From positions 3,476-67,475 of the forward strand of contig NZ_WFKI01000013.1 in the NCBI RefSeq assembly GCF_009208055.1: a stretch of DNA of 64,000 bases, written 5' to 3'. Source of the stretch: Poseidonibacter ostreae. Lineage in GTDB: Bacteria > Campylobacterota > Campylobacteria > Campylobacterales > Arcobacteraceae. Under the pieces are notes generated by a model, which searched no databases, was not told the origin of the DNA, and saw only the letters and a program-made list of their open reading frames with translations. This document shows, one piece after another, positions 36,201 through 45,720 of the stretch. The stretch's first letter is position 1. Each line of letters starts with the position of its first letter. Both the position numbers and the translations under genes were made by a program.

Positions 36201-37658
36201 TTTGATTTAAAACAAATCAATCCATTAGCTAAAATTACAGTTAAACTTGTATCCTCAATTGGTGTTGGAACAATTGCAGCAGGTGTTGCAAAAGCTTATG
36301 CTGATAAAATTATTATCTCAGGTGGAGACGGTGGAACAGGTGCTGCTCCGTTAACTTCACTTAAGCATGCTGGTAATGCTTGGGAAATGGGTCTTTCAGA
36401 AGCTCACAATGCACTTAAAGCTAACCACTTAAGAGAGTTTGTACATGTACAAACTGATGGTGGTTTAAAAACTGGTATGGATGTAATCAAAGCTGCAATG
36501 CTTGGTGCTGAATCTTATGCCTTTGGTACTGCTGCATTAACATTACTTGGATGTAAAATTTTAAGAATTTGTCATACTAATAAATGTTCTGTTGGTGTTG
36601 CAACTCAAGATGAAAGTTTAAGAGATCATTTTGAGGGTACTGTTGAGCGATTAATTTCATACTTTACATTTATTGCTGAAGATGTTAGAAATATTCTTGC
36701 ATCATTAGGTTATTCAACAATTGAAGAAATTGTAGGACGTTCTGATTTATTAAAAGTAATTGATGATGATTTTGCAAAGAAATTTGATTTCCAAAATATC
36801 TTAAGAAGAATTGATGGTATTGATACTTGTCAAAAAGAGACTAATGCTCCTTTCGATGATAATAAATATGAAAAAGAGTTACTTAAAAAAGTTCATAGAA
36901 CTATTGAAAACCCTAATTCTCCAATAAAAGTTAATAGTGAAATATCTAACTTAAATAGATCATTTGGTGCATTAATTTCAGGTGAAATTGCAAGATTCTA
37001 TGGAGATAAAGGTTTACCTGAAAACTCTATTAATATTAATCTTAAAGGTATTGCTGGACAATCGTTTGGTGCTTTCCTTTCTCATGGTATGAATTTACAT
37101 TTAGATGGTGCTGCTAATGATTATGTTGGTAAAGGAATGAATGGTGGTAAAATCATCATTAATCCAAGACATCAAGGTCAAAACTTTGCAGGTGGTGGTA
37201 ATACTTGTTTATATGGTGCTACTGGTGGTAAGTTATATATTAGAGCTTCTGTAGGTGAGAGATTTGCAGTTAGAAATTCAGGATGTATTTCTGTTGTTGA
37301 AGGAACTGGTGATAACCCTTGTGAATATATGACAGGTGGAATCGTAGTTATTTTAGGAAACACAGGAATTAACTTTGGAGCTGGTATGACTGGTGGTATT
37401 GGTTTTGTTTATGATCCTGAAAAAGGTTTTGTTGATAAAATGAATCAAGAGTTAATTGAAGCAGTTCGAATTGATACTGATGATACTGAAAGAGAAAGAC
37501 TTTATTTAAAAAGATTATTACTAGACTATCTTCATGAAACTGAAAGTTACGAAGCTGATAGAATATTACAAAACTTTAGATCTGAAATTAGAAACTTCTG
37601 GATGGTAAAACCTAAAAATATGACAGTATTACCATTAGATCCAGATGAGGGAGATTAG
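33222..37658 (+). CDS. gltB: Glutamate synthase large subunit
   Basis: The 1478-residue large subunit of NADPH-type glutamate synthase, which makes two glutamates from glutamine and 2-oxoglutarate. Its length is typical. A short propeptide precedes the amidotransferase nucleophile Cys15 in DNCGFGLVADM. The glutaminase domain shows HRGAVAADGKTGDGSG and HQRFSTNTLPQW then AHNGEIN. The synthase domain has GEGGEDPKRF and KPGEGGQLPG, and the 3Fe-4S ligands lie in GCKILRICHTNKCSVGVATQ. The C-terminal GXGXG barrel is present (GMNGGKIIINP, YMTGGIVVILG). gltD starts three bases after its stop. Confidence 0.98.
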   Translation: MGCNLDLLTSFKDNCGFGLVADMQNRQSHKNLEDAITSLERMMHRGAVAADGKTGDGSGLLLSIPEYFMRKVATKEGVDLPETYGIAMIFAKDLSDIDTFEEFCENNDLKVVLRRTVPVDTDALGAQALASLPNIIQVFVVPNTLMSSKRFDAMLYLTRKECEHKLIDKKDFYIPTFSSKVIAYKGLIMPTHIKHFYVDLRDEDFKISFSLFHQRFSTNTLPQWKLAQPFRAIAHNGEINSVEANRFNVEIKSEQLKSEIFSDAEIKRLLPILQVGSSDSASLDNMFEFMLANGVDFFKAARSLVPAPWQNAPHMDADLRAFYEYTATAMEAWDGPAAVSLTDGRHIGCLIDRNGLRPSKYVITKDDKLYITSEYGTLSLDEDNILERGRLQSGEMIALDLKHGKVLKEDDINDYLKSSQYYSKWLNEDMDYIQEYIEDSFLNTSDYIFDDLEKKQKYFNITYEAIDQMIEPMATDGKEPVGSMGDDTPLACFSEVNRNFTDFFKQKFAQVTNPPIDPYREKVVMSLETGFGQIHNILSEQPEFAKRLKTTSPILMKEKFDILHSFGYTQSPRYDAYYKNKTFSTTFTTDLKASLVALSAKVVKAVKEEKVSVIILDDRKVGEKAKLIPMAMAVGYINHQLLKEEVRHSVSIVTVTGEVYDPHMAAVLIGFGATAIYPYMMYATTVALFKRKELSKYELQRLLKNTQKSVNAGLLKIMSKMGICTIASYRNSGLFDVIGLSDEITEDCFEGAYTDLAGLTYEDIEARIEKSHINAYIDENCMFPLDLGGFYKYSNGGEYHDYGPATTKAMHNKNASKKEDISDFDSLKQLVETRDKKFIRDFFEFNSDKEAIDVSSVESKEDIFKRFASAAMSCGSISPEAHEAIAQAMNTIGGSSNSGEGGEDPKRFNTLKNSKIKQIASGRFGVTPGYLRSAEELQIKVAQGAKPGEGGQLPGHKVTPLIATLRHTVAGVTLISPPPHHDIYSIEDLAQLIFDLKQINPLAKITVKLVSSIGVGTIAAGVAKAYADKIIISGGDGGTGAAPLTSLKHAGNAWEMGLSEAHNALKANHLREFVHVQTDGGLKTGMDVIKAAMLGAESYAFGTAALTLLGCKILRICHTNKCSVGVATQDESLRDHFEGTVERLISYFTFIAEDVRNILASLGYSTIEEIVGRSDLLKVIDDDFAKKFDFQNILRRIDGIDTCQKETNAPFDDNKYEKELLKKVHRTIENPNSPIKVNSEISNLNRSFGALISGEIARFYGDKGLPENSININLKGIAGQSFGAFLSHGMNLHLDGAANDYVGKGMNGGKIIINPRHQGQNFAGGGNTCLYGATGGKLYIRASVGERFAVRNSGCISVVEGTGDNPCEYMTGGIVVILGNTGINFGAGMTGGIGFVYDPEKGFVDKMNQELIEAVRIDTDDTERERLYLKRLLLDYLHETESYEADRILQNFRSEIRNFWMVKPKNMTVLPLDPDEGD

Positions 37659-37661
37659 AAT

Positions 37662-39038
37662 ATGTTAAATTTTACAAAATTTGAAAGAATTAGTCCTGAA
37701 AAAAGAGATGTTCTTTTAAGATTAAAAGATTATGATGAAGTATATCAAGTATTTGGAAAACAAAGAGCTAAAGAGCAAGCTGACAGATGTATGCAATGTG
37801 GAGATCCATATTGTCATACAGGTTGTCCTTTAGGAAACTTTATTCCAGCATGGCTTAAGCAAACTGCGACAAAAAATCCAGATTTAGCTTTTGCTTTATC
37901 AAATGAAACATCTCCTTTCCCTGAAATCTTAGGAAGAATATGTCCTCAAGATGTACTTTGTGAAGGTGCTTGTTCTTTAAATACTGGGCATGGTGCAATA
38001 TCAATTGGTGCAGTTGAAACTCATGTTTCAGAAGCAGCATTTGAAAGAGGGTTAAAACCTACTTTTTCTAATAATAAAAAAGAAGAAAAAATCGCAATTA
38101 TAGGTTCTGGACCTGCAGGAATTTCTGCAGCAACTTTTCTTTTAAGAAAAGGTTACCAAGTTGAAATGTTTGAACGAGCTGATAGAGCTGGTGGACTTTT
38201 AATGTATGGAATCCCTGGATTTAAACTTGATAAAACAACAATTGATAGAAGAGTTAATTGGCTATTAGAAGCTGGAATGAAACTTCATTTAAATTGTGAA
38301 ATTGGAAAAGATAAATCTGCAAAAGAGTTAGAAGAAGAGTTTGATTCTATCTTTATTGGAATTGGAGCAACAGCTAGTAGATATGCAGGAATTGAGGGTG
38401 AAAAATCATCTAATGTTCATTTAGCAATTAATTTCTTAACAGGTATTCAAAAAAGAAACCTTGGTAATAATAATGTTAATTTTGTTGATGTAAAAGACAA
38501 AAGAGTTGTTGTTATTGGTGGTGGTGATACTGCTATGGATTGTGTTAGATCTTCAGTTAGAGAGGGTGCTAGTAGTGTTAAATGTCTTTATAGACGTAAT
38601 GAAACTAATATGCCTGGCTCTAAAAAAGAAGTTGTTAATTCAAAAGAAGAGGGTGTTGAATTTGTATTTAATGTAAGTCCTAAAGCTATTAAGACTGATG
38701 GCGAACTTGCATTAGGTGTAGAATTACTTACAACATCAATGAGCGAGCCTGATGCATCAGGAAGACAAAAAGTTGTTATAAATGAAGGAAGTGAATATTT
38801 AGAAGAAGCTGATATCATTATTTTTGCCTTAGGTTTCTCTCCTGAAGCACCAGCATTCTTAAATGATTTAAATGTAGAAACTAATTCTTGGGGTGGAATA
38901 GAGATTAATAAATCTTTCCAAACTTCAAATAATAAAGTTTATGCAGGTGGAGATTGTGAAAGAGGTGCACATCTTGCAGTTACTGCTGCAGCAGATGGTA
39001 GAGATGCTGCTAGAGCGATTATTAAAACACTAGCTTAA
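37662..39038 (+). CDS. gltD: Glutamate synthase small subunit
   Basis: The 458-residue NADPH-oxidising subunit passes electrons through FAD and iron-sulfur clusters to GltB. The N-terminal cluster domain has CMQCGDPYCHTGCPLGNFIP and CPQDVLCEGACS. The FAD-binding motif is GSGPAGISAA and the NADPH motif VVIGGGDTAMDC. The C-terminal AGGDCERGAHLAVTAAADGR is typical. Spacing to gltB is three bases, so the two are cotranscribed. Confidence 0.98.
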   Translation: MLNFTKFERISPEKRDVLLRLKDYDEVYQVFGKQRAKEQADRCMQCGDPYCHTGCPLGNFIPAWLKQTATKNPDLAFALSNETSPFPEILGRICPQDVLCEGACSLNTGHGAISIGAVETHVSEAAFERGLKPTFSNNKKEEKIAIIGSGPAGISAATFLLRKGYQVEMFERADRAGGLLMYGIPGFKLDKTTIDRRVNWLLEAGMKLHLNCEIGKDKSAKELEEEFDSIFIGIGATASRYAGIEGEKSSNVHLAINFLTGIQKRNLGNNNVNFVDVKDKRVVVIGGGDTAMDCVRSSVREGASSVKCLYRRNETNMPGSKKEVVNSKEEGVEFVFNVSPKAIKTDGELALGVELLTTSMSEPDASGRQKVVINEGSEYLEEADIIIFALGFSPEAPAFLNDLNVETNSWGGIEINKSFQTSNNKVYAGGDCERGAHLAVTAAADGRDAARAIIKTLA

Positions 39039-39042
39039 ATCA

Positions 39043-39795
39043 ATGAATACTCAAATTACAGACCTTTATAAAAACTCTTTTATAAAGGCTGTAATATTAG
39101 CAAATAAAGAACTGTTTTTATATATTAATAACTCCCTTACATACGAAGATTTAAACTATTCAGAACAAATTGGATTTGGTGGTGATAAAACACTAAATAT
39201 TGATTTACTTGCAGAAAATTTATTTATAAAATACTTACAAGTTTTTGGAAATATTTACTCAGAAGAGTGTGGAAAATTAAGTAATGACAAAAAGTTTGAC
39301 ATAATTATTGATCCACTTGATGGTAGTGATAATTTCTCTTCAAATTTACCTTATTATGGAACATCTGTTGCATTAGTTTCTGACAATATCACACTTGCTG
39401 GTTTTGTTTGTAATTTAGTAACAGGAGTTCTAACATATAGAGCTTTTGATGATGATATTAAAAAAGAGTATTTTTTAGAAAATAGAGATAGTTTATTAGT
39501 TTCAAAAAACAAAAAAATAGGTATTTTTGAAAGAGCTTATTCTTTTCCTGAAATTTGTACAAAATTAAGACATGCAAAATTAAAATTTAGATCACCAGGT
39601 GCTGTTGCATTATCTTTATGTGATGCAAAAAACTATGATTTTGTATTGTTTGCTGGAAATATAAGAGAGTTTGATATTCTTGCTTCATTGTACATTTGTA
39701 ATGAACTATTTTTATACAAAACAGAGAAAATTGTACTTATCGCAGAAAATAAACAAAAATTCAATCAAATTAAAGAAATTATAAAGAATAATTAG
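39043..39795 (+). CDS. Inositol-monophosphatase family protein
   Basis: The protein has 250 residues. The metal-binding motif DPLDGSDNF (preceded by DIIID) and an upstream Glu (YSEECGKL) mark the lithium-sensitive phosphatase family, which includes inositol-1-phosphatase, CysQ and FBPase-type enzymes. The second motif, normally WDxAA, is replaced here by REFDILASLYIC, in which the catalytic-site Asp is kept. The real substrate is uncertain; 3'-phosphoadenosine phosphate or a sugar phosphate are possible. It begins four bases after gltD and is probably in the same operon. Confidence 0.85.
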   Translation: MNTQITDLYKNSFIKAVILANKELFLYINNSLTYEDLNYSEQIGFGGDKTLNIDLLAENLFIKYLQVFGNIYSEECGKLSNDKKFDIIIDPLDGSDNFSSNLPYYGTSVALVSDNITLAGFVCNLVTGVLTYRAFDDDIKKEYFLENRDSLLVSKNKKIGIFERAYSFPEICTKLRHAKLKFRSPGAVALSLCDAKNYDFVLFAGNIREFDILASLYICNELFLYKTEKIVLIAENKQKFNQIKEIIKNN

Positions 39796-39836
39796 TTATA
39801 ACTCCAAGATATATAATTTAAACTAGGAACGTGTTA

Positions 39837-40091
39837 ATGTCTTTAATTATTACTGATGAATGTATCGCTTGTGATGCATGTAGAGAAGAGTGCCCAAATT
39901 ATGCAATTGAAGAGGGTGATCCAATATATTTAATTGATTCTGATAGATGTACAGAATGTGTAGGTCATTATGAAGAACCTTCTTGTATTGAGGTTTGTCC
40001 AGTTGATTGTATTATCATAGATCCTGATAATCAAGAAACGATGGAAGAATTAAAGTTTAAATACAAACAGTTAGCAGAAGAAGAAGTTTAA
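39837..40091 (+). CDS. Ferredoxin, 2[4Fe-4S], YfhL type
   Basis: An 84-residue ferredoxin from ATG 39837. GTG 39831 is less likely because AGGA sits eight bases before the ATG but only two before the GTG. The first cluster motif is CIACDACREECP. The second, CTECVGHYEEPSCIEVCP, carries the longer spacing typical of Allochromatium/YfhL-type ferredoxins. These have very low potential; roles in tRNA modification and anaerobic metabolism have been reported for relatives. The acidic tail is usual. The ppx gene begins one base after the stop. Confidence 0.93.
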   Translation: MSLIITDECIACDACREECPNYAIEEGDPIYLIDSDRCTECVGHYEEPSCIEVCPVDCIIIDPDNQETMEELKFKYKQLAEEEV

Positions 40092-40092
40092 T

Positions 40093-41568
40093 ATGTCAAA
40101 GGTTACAACTATAATTGATATTGGGTCTAACTCAATGCGTATGGTTGTACTACAAAAAAGTAGTAGATTCGCATTTAACTTAATAAATGAAACGAAAAGT
40201 AGGGTTAAAATTTCAGAAGGCTGTTATGAAAATAATGGAAACCTTCAAGAAATACCTATGCAACGTACTTATGAATCTATGAAATCTTTTTTAAATATAT
40301 CTGAATCCCTAAAATCAAGAAAAGTAATTTGTGTTGCAACGTCAGCTTTAAGAGATGCTCCTAATTCAAAAGTTTTTTTATCAAGGATCAAAAAAGATTT
40401 TGGTTTGAGTATTAAAATTATTGATGGCGAAAAAGAAGCATATTATGGTGGAGTTGCTGCCTTAAACTTACTACATAATGATAGTTTTGTTACTGTAGAT
40501 ATTGGTGGAGGTTCTACGGAATTTTGTTTTGTAAAAGATAATACAATTATCAAATCAATATCTTTAAATATAGGAACAGTTCGAATTAAAGAACTTTTCT
40601 TTAATAAAAATGATATTGAGGGTGCAAAAAAATATATTCTAGATAATTTAAAAAAGATTTTTGAACAAAATATTGAGATACCAGATGTAATAGTAGGTAT
40701 TGGTGGAAGTATTAGATCTGTATCAAAACTAATTATGCAAAGAAATGAATATCCTTTAGATATTTTACATGGATATAAATATAAAGTTTCAAAAGAAGAA
40801 GACTTTTTACTTCAAATCATAAATGCTGAAGATAATAATGAATTAAAAGCTTTAGGTATCAAAAAAGATAGATTTGATACGATTAAAGAAGGTACTTTTA
40901 TATTAAAAACTATTTTAGATGAGCTACATATATCAGAAGTTATTACTTCAGGAGCTGGTGTACGGGAGGGTGTTTATTTAAGTGATTTATTAAGAACATC
41001 AAACTGCAAATTTCCTTCAAATTTTAATGTTAGTGTACGATCACTTCTTGATAGATTTGAAATTGATCCAAAACAAAGTGCTTATATGGGAAATAATGCT
41101 TCGAAAATATTTGATGTTTTAAAGCCCGTTCATAATCTTGAAGATAAATATAAAACCTATTTAGTAATTGCTTCAAAACTTTACTCAATAGGTTCAGCAC
41201 TTAACTTTTATAAATCTAATGATAATGCCTTTGATTTTATACTAAATGGTCTTTCTTATGATTTTTTACATACAACAAGAGTTATTATTGCTCATACTAT
41301 TAAGTTTTCAAAGAAGTCTCTACCATCAAAAAAAGATATTCAAGAATATGAAGAACTCCTTCCCTCTCTTGATGTAATGAGATGGTTGTCTTTTATGATT
41401 TCTTTAAATATTACTACTAATCAAGATTTATCTAAACCAAAAATTGAATATATACTAGATGAAGAGAATAATACACTAAAATTAGAGTTAGAAAATAAAA
41501 CTTTTTTAATTAATTCAAATATTGAAAAATTAGAATTACCTAAAGAGTTTAATCTAGAGATTTTATAA
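40093..41568 (+). CDS. ppx: Exopolyphosphatase / guanosine pentaphosphate phosphatase family
   Basis: A 491-residue Ppx/GppA protein. The N-terminal actin-like ATPase fold has IDIGSNSMRMVV, ATSALRDAPN, the catalytic Glu region IIDGEKEAYYGGVAAL, DIGGGSTEF and VGIGGSIRSV. The C-terminal half (about 310-490) is an HD-like helical domain. It would degrade polyphosphate or pppGpp and so link to stringent control; which of the two cannot be told from the sequence. The stop overlaps the start of the acyltransferase gene (TAATG). Confidence 0.93.
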   Translation: MSKVTTIIDIGSNSMRMVVLQKSSRFAFNLINETKSRVKISEGCYENNGNLQEIPMQRTYESMKSFLNISESLKSRKVICVATSALRDAPNSKVFLSRIKKDFGLSIKIIDGEKEAYYGGVAALNLLHNDSFVTVDIGGGSTEFCFVKDNTIIKSISLNIGTVRIKELFFNKNDIEGAKKYILDNLKKIFEQNIEIPDVIVGIGGSIRSVSKLIMQRNEYPLDILHGYKYKVSKEEDFLLQIINAEDNNELKALGIKKDRFDTIKEGTFILKTILDELHISEVITSGAGVREGVYLSDLLRTSNCKFPSNFNVSVRSLLDRFEIDPKQSAYMGNNASKIFDVLKPVHNLEDKYKTYLVIASKLYSIGSALNFYKSNDNAFDFILNGLSYDFLHTTRVIIAHTIKFSKKSLPSKKDIQEYEELLPSLDVMRWLSFMISLNITTNQDLSKPKIEYILDEENNTLKLELENKTFLINSNIEKLELPKEFNLEIL

Positions 41569-42494
41569 TGAAAAAGCTTGTTTATAGGCTTTTTTTAGCT
41601 TTAGTATTTATTTTAAGAAAACTACCTACATCTTTACGAAGAGCTTTCTTTAGAGGCTTAGCAAAAATAGCTTACTTACTCTCATCAAAAACAAATAGAA
41701 TAATTGAAGCAAACTTAAATCTTGTATTTGATGGAAAAAATGAAAATTTTGAAAAGCTTAATAAAAATGAGATAGAAGAAATTAAAAAATATTCATATTT
41801 TAATATGCTTTTATGGGCACAATCATTAATTGAAAATCTAGATATTACAGATGAAGAACTTAAAAAAAATATTACTATTGAAAATCAAGAAATTATTGAA
41901 AAACTAAAAAATGAAAAGAAAGCTATAATCTTTATTTCTGCACATTATGGAAATATGGATATGGCTGGTACTTATATGAATAGAATGATTATGCATACCC
42001 ACCAAGTTATGAGACAATCAAATTTTGAAGAAATAGATGACTTTATTATAAAAGCAAGAGAAGCTTGTGGTTCAAAAGTAATTTTAAGAAATGGTGCTGT
42101 TAAAAAGCTTGTTAAAGCTTTAATGAAAAAGGAAGCAGTTTCTTTAATAATAGATCAAAATATTAATTCTAAAGATGGAACAGAAGTCGAATTTTTAGGT
42201 AAAAAAGCATATCAAAGTTCAACATCATCTTTATTATCAAGAAAATTTGATGCAGTTATTGTTCCTATTGGAATGTTTAATCAAGATGATTATAAATATA
42301 AGATGAAAATCTATCCTCCAATTTATCCTATAAAAACTGAAAATGAAGAAAATGATATAAAAGAGTTATCTCAACTACAAGCTAATGCATTATCTGCTAT
42401 AATACACGAAGATAAAAAACAGTGGTTTTGGCCCCATAAAAGGTTCAAAAATCATTATAGAGAGATATATGAAAAGAATACTAATAATAAGTGA
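41568..42494 (+). CDS. lpxL: Lipid A acyltransferase (LpxL/HtrB family)
   Basis: This 308-residue protein has an N-terminal membrane helix (about 5-20) and the lysophospholipid acyltransferase motif H-x4-D as H126-YGNM-D131 in ISAHYGNMDM. Other family blocks are MRQSNFEEID, VSLIIDQNINSKDG and the C-terminal WFWPHKRFK (WxHxR type). It adds a secondary acyl chain to the Kdo-lipid A precursor at the inner membrane. It opens the surface-glycan region, and its end overlaps the next gene by 26 bases. Confidence 0.92.
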   Translation: MKKLVYRLFLALVFILRKLPTSLRRAFFRGLAKIAYLLSSKTNRIIEANLNLVFDGKNENFEKLNKNEIEEIKKYSYFNMLLWAQSLIENLDITDEELKKNITIENQEIIEKLKNEKKAIIFISAHYGNMDMAGTYMNRMIMHTHQVMRQSNFEEIDDFIIKAREACGSKVILRNGAVKKLVKALMKKEAVSLIIDQNINSKDGTEVEFLGKKAYQSSTSSLLSRKFDAVIVPIGMFNQDDYKYKMKIYPPIYPIKTENEENDIKELSQLQANALSAIIHEDKKQWFWPHKRFKNHYREIYEKNTNNK

Positions 42495-43338
42495 TGGAAA
42501 ACCAGGTCATTTAAATCAATCAATTGCCTTTTGTAAAATAAAAAATATAAGTTATGATATTTTAGAAGTTAAATTTAAATTAAAAATATTTAAATTGTCT
42601 TCATATATTTTAGACAAATTTGAAAGATATTCTGATGAATTATTTAAAGATTATAAAAAATATAATTATGAATTTTATGATGCAGTTGTAAGTACAGGTT
42701 CTAGTACTTATTATTTTAATAAGTTTATTAGTAAAACACATAACTTAAAATCAATAGCTCTTATGCTTCCAAAATCTTATAGATATGATGATTTTGATTA
42801 TATCATTGCACAAAAACATGATAACCCACCTCAATTAGAAAATATCATCGCAGTACCTTTAAATCTATCATATACAACTTCTAAGAATATAATTAAATCA
42901 AAAGAAAAATCTATTGGAATAATTTTAGGTGGAGATAATGGTACTTTTAAAATGGATGTTGAGAATATTAAAAATGTTTTAAACTTAATATTTAAAAACT
43001 ATGATGGTTACTTAAAATATATTACTACATCAAGAAGAACATCAAAACAGATTGAAGATTTATTGAGTGAATATGAGTTTGATTATAAACTTATTTATTC
43101 AGAAACACCAACAATTAATCCAATACCAGATTTTATAAAACTATGTAGTGAATTATTTATTACAATAGATTCAACTTCAATGTTAAGTGAAGCAAGAGCT
43201 AATAGTAATGCTGATATATCAATCATAGAATTAAGAAGTAAAAAACATCATACAAAATTTCATGATTTAGCACATACTGTAAATAGTACTAAAGAAAAAG
43301 TTGATTTTTCTACATTATTAAAAAATATAGAAATTTAA
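42469..43338 (+). CDS. ELM1/GtrOC1-family putative glycosyltransferase
   Basis: This 289-residue protein starts SDGKPGHLNQS, the N-terminal signature of the ELM1 family, first named for a plant mitochondrial fission factor and common in Gram-negative bacteria next to lipid A genes. Other family blocks are VVSTGSSTYYFNK, LGGDNGTFKM, TSRRTSKQIEDLL and TIDSTSMLSEA. The fold is GT-B-like, so a transferase role in core oligosaccharide synthesis is likely but unproved. The 26-base overlap with the acyltransferase gene indicates coupled translation. Confidence 0.88.
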   Translation: MKRILIISDGKPGHLNQSIAFCKIKNISYDILEVKFKLKIFKLSSYILDKFERYSDELFKDYKKYNYEFYDAVVSTGSSTYYFNKFISKTHNLKSIALMLPKSYRYDDFDYIIAQKHDNPPQLENIIAVPLNLSYTTSKNIIKSKEKSIGIILGGDNGTFKMDVENIKNVLNLIFKNYDGYLKYITTSRRTSKQIEDLLSEYEFDYKLIYSETPTINPIPDFIKLCSELFITIDSTSMLSEARANSNADISIIELRSKKHHTKFHDLAHTVNSTKEKVDFSTLLKNIEI

Positions 43339-43348
43339 AAGGTTTTAA

Positions 43349-44614
43349 ATGAATAAAAAGATATGTATAATAGGCCTAGGATATGTAGGACTTCCATTAG
43401 CCGCAGCCTTTGCAAAAAAATATACTGTTGTTGGATTTGATATTAATGAGCCAAGAGTAGAAGAGCTAAATAATGATTACGATAGAACTTTAGAATTAGA
43501 TAAAGAACAATTAGTTGAAGTAAAAGATAATATTACTTACTCTTGTGATTTAGAAGATATCAAAGATGCAAATATTTATATAGTAACAGTTCCTACTCCT
43601 ATTGATTCTTCAAATAGACCAGATTTAACTCCTTTAGTAAAATCATCTCAAATGATTGGACGTGTACTTAAACAAGATGATATTGTAATTTATGAAAGTA
43701 CAGTATATCCTGGAGTTACAGAAGAAGTATGTGTACCACAACTAGAAGCTACTTCAGGTATGACTTTTAATAAAGACTTCTTCTGTGGATATTCTCCTGA
43801 AAGAATTAACCCAGGTGATAAAGAACATACAGTTACAAAAATACTAAAAATTACAGCAGGATCAAACCCAGAAATTGCTGATGAAGTAGATAACCTTTAC
43901 AAAAGTATTATTACAGCAGGAACACATAAAGCAAGCTCAATAAAAGTAGCAGAAGCAGCAAAAGTAATAGAGAATACTCAAAGAGATGTAAATATTGCAC
44001 TTGTAAATGAATTAGCTCTTATCTTTGATACTATGGGTATTGATACAAATGATGTAATAGAAGCAGCAGCAACTAAATGGAACTTTATAAAATTAAAACC
44101 AGGATTAGTTGGTGGACACTGTATTGGTGTAGATCCATATTATCTTACATTTAAAGCAGAAGAATTAGGATATAAACCAAATCTAATTTTAGGTGCTAGA
44201 CAAATCAATAATGGTATGGGTAAATATATAGCTGAAAAGACTATAAAACTAATGATTAAAAAAGGTAAGCTTATTAAAGATGCTAATATTTTAGTAATGG
44301 GACTTACTTTTAAAGAAAACTGCCCAGATATAAGAAATACAAAAGTAGTTGATATTATTCATGAATTAGAAGAATATGGTGCAAAAATAGATGTATATGA
44401 ACCATGGATAGATGAAAAAGATAAAGATTATTATGATTATAACTTTGTTAATAATCCTTTAGAAAATGATAAGAAATATGAAGCAATAGTTGTAGCAGTT
44501 GGACATGATAAATTTAAATCTTTTTCACAAGAAGAGTTTGAGTCATTGATAAATGGTGAGAATATTTTAATTGATGTTAAGGGAATTATTCCTAATCCTG
44601 ATTGGAAATTATAA
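43349..44614 (+). CDS. UDP-sugar 6-dehydrogenase (TviB/WbpA/VipA type)
   Basis: The protein has 421 residues. The NAD-binding motif is GLGYVGLPLAAAFA at the N-terminus. The middle has YESTVYPGVTEE and YSPERINPGDKEHT, and the catalytic Cys258 is in GGHCIGVDPYYL. It oxidises the C6 hydroxyl of a UDP-N-acetylhexosamine or UDP-hexose to a uronic acid, here probably for surface polysaccharide. The ERINPGD pattern favours the UDP-GlcNAc/GalNAc-type subfamily over the simple UDP-glucose enzyme. Confidence 0.93.
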   Translation: MNKKICIIGLGYVGLPLAAAFAKKYTVVGFDINEPRVEELNNDYDRTLELDKEQLVEVKDNITYSCDLEDIKDANIYIVTVPTPIDSSNRPDLTPLVKSSQMIGRVLKQDDIVIYESTVYPGVTEEVCVPQLEATSGMTFNKDFFCGYSPERINPGDKEHTVTKILKITAGSNPEIADEVDNLYKSIITAGTHKASSIKVAEAAKVIENTQRDVNIALVNELALIFDTMGIDTNDVIEAAATKWNFIKLKPGLVGGHCIGVDPYYLTFKAEELGYKPNLILGARQINNGMGKYIAEKTIKLMIKKGKLIKDANILVMGLTFKENCPDIRNTKVVDIIHELEEYGAKIDVYEPWIDEKDKDYYDYNFVNNPLENDKKYEAIVVAVGHDKFKSFSQEEFESLINGENILIDVKGIIPNPDWKL

Positions 44615-44619
44615 AAAAC

Positions 44620-45720
44620 ATGAAAGTAATACAGTTACTTCCTGAACTTAATGAAGGTGGAGTTGAACGTGGTGTTGTTGAACTTAACCGGGAGTATTCA
44701 AAATTAGATATTGAATCTATTGTTATTAGTAATGGAGGTAAACTATCAAATCAAATTGATTTAGATGGTGGTAAACATATAACTTTTGATGTATCTAGTA
44801 AAAATATTTTTACTTCAGTTTCAAGAGTCTTTAAATTAAGAAAAATATTAGAAGAATTAAAACCAGATATTTTACATGTAAGAAGTAGAGTACCTGCATG
44901 GTTGGTCTTTTTTGCAAATAAAAGCTTAAATATTAAAGTTGTTAGTACTGTTCATGGTTTTAACTCTGTTAGTTTTTATAGTAAAATAATGACAAAAGCA
45001 GATGCAGTTATCTGTGTGAGCAATAGTATCAAAGAATATATTCAAAAAAACTATAAAACAAAAAGTGAAATAATCTCAGTAATTCCAAGAGGAATTGATT
45101 TAGAATTATTTAACTCATTAAATATAGATAAAGTTTTTATATCTAATTTTAAAGAAGAATTTCAATTAGAAAATAAATTTATTGTTTCAACTGTAGGAAG
45201 AATAACTCAATTAAAAGATTATGAAACTTTTATAAAAGCTATTTTTATTATAAAAAAAGAGATAAAAGAAGTTAGAGCATTAATTGTAGGTGGTGTAAGA
45301 TCTGATAAAGAAGATTATTTAAACTCACTAAAAAAACTAATAAAAGAACTTAAGTTAGAAGAAAATATTATTTTTACAGGAAGTCAAAATAAAATAACTG
45401 AAATATATGCTTTAAGTGATGTAGTTGTTAGTTCTTCAAAAAAACCAGAGAGTTTTGGACGTGCAGTTGCTGAGTCTATTGCTATGAATACACCTGTCAT
45501 TGCAACAAATCATGGTGGTGTAAAAGATATAATAATTGAAAATGAAAATGGCTTCTTTTTTGATGTAGGAAATGAAAAGCAGTTAGCCGAAAAAATTATA
45601 AAATCTAAAAACTTAAGTTTTGATGGATATAATTATATTTCTAATAATTTTTCTTTGGATAATATGTTAGATAAGACTTTGAATGTTTATAAAAAGGTAA
45701 TAAGTGATTGTTTTAGGTAA
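44620..45720 (+). CDS. Glycosyltransferase, GT4 family
   Basis: A 366-residue GT-B transferase from ATG 44620; TTG 44602 is possible but lies inside the previous gene. The N-terminal LPELNEGGVERGVVELN is a typical GT4 acceptor-side block. The C-terminal nucleotide-sugar site has VGRITQLKDYETFIKA and the E-x7-E pattern in KKPESFGRAVAESIAMNTPV. It probably extends the core or O-chain. Donor and acceptor are not predictable. The next gene begins inside its last codons. Confidence 0.9.
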   Translation: MKVIQLLPELNEGGVERGVVELNREYSKLDIESIVISNGGKLSNQIDLDGGKHITFDVSSKNIFTSVSRVFKLRKILEELKPDILHVRSRVPAWLVFFANKSLNIKVVSTVHGFNSVSFYSKIMTKADAVICVSNSIKEYIQKNYKTKSEIISVIPRGIDLELFNSLNIDKVFISNFKEEFQLENKFIVSTVGRITQLKDYETFIKAIFIIKKEIKEVRALIVGGVRSDKEDYLNSLKKLIKELKLEENIIFTGSQNKITEIYALSDVVVSSSKKPESFGRAVAESIAMNTPVIATNHGGVKDIIIENENGFFFDVGNEKQLAEKIIKSKNLSFDGYNYISNNFSLDNMLDKTLNVYKKVISDCFR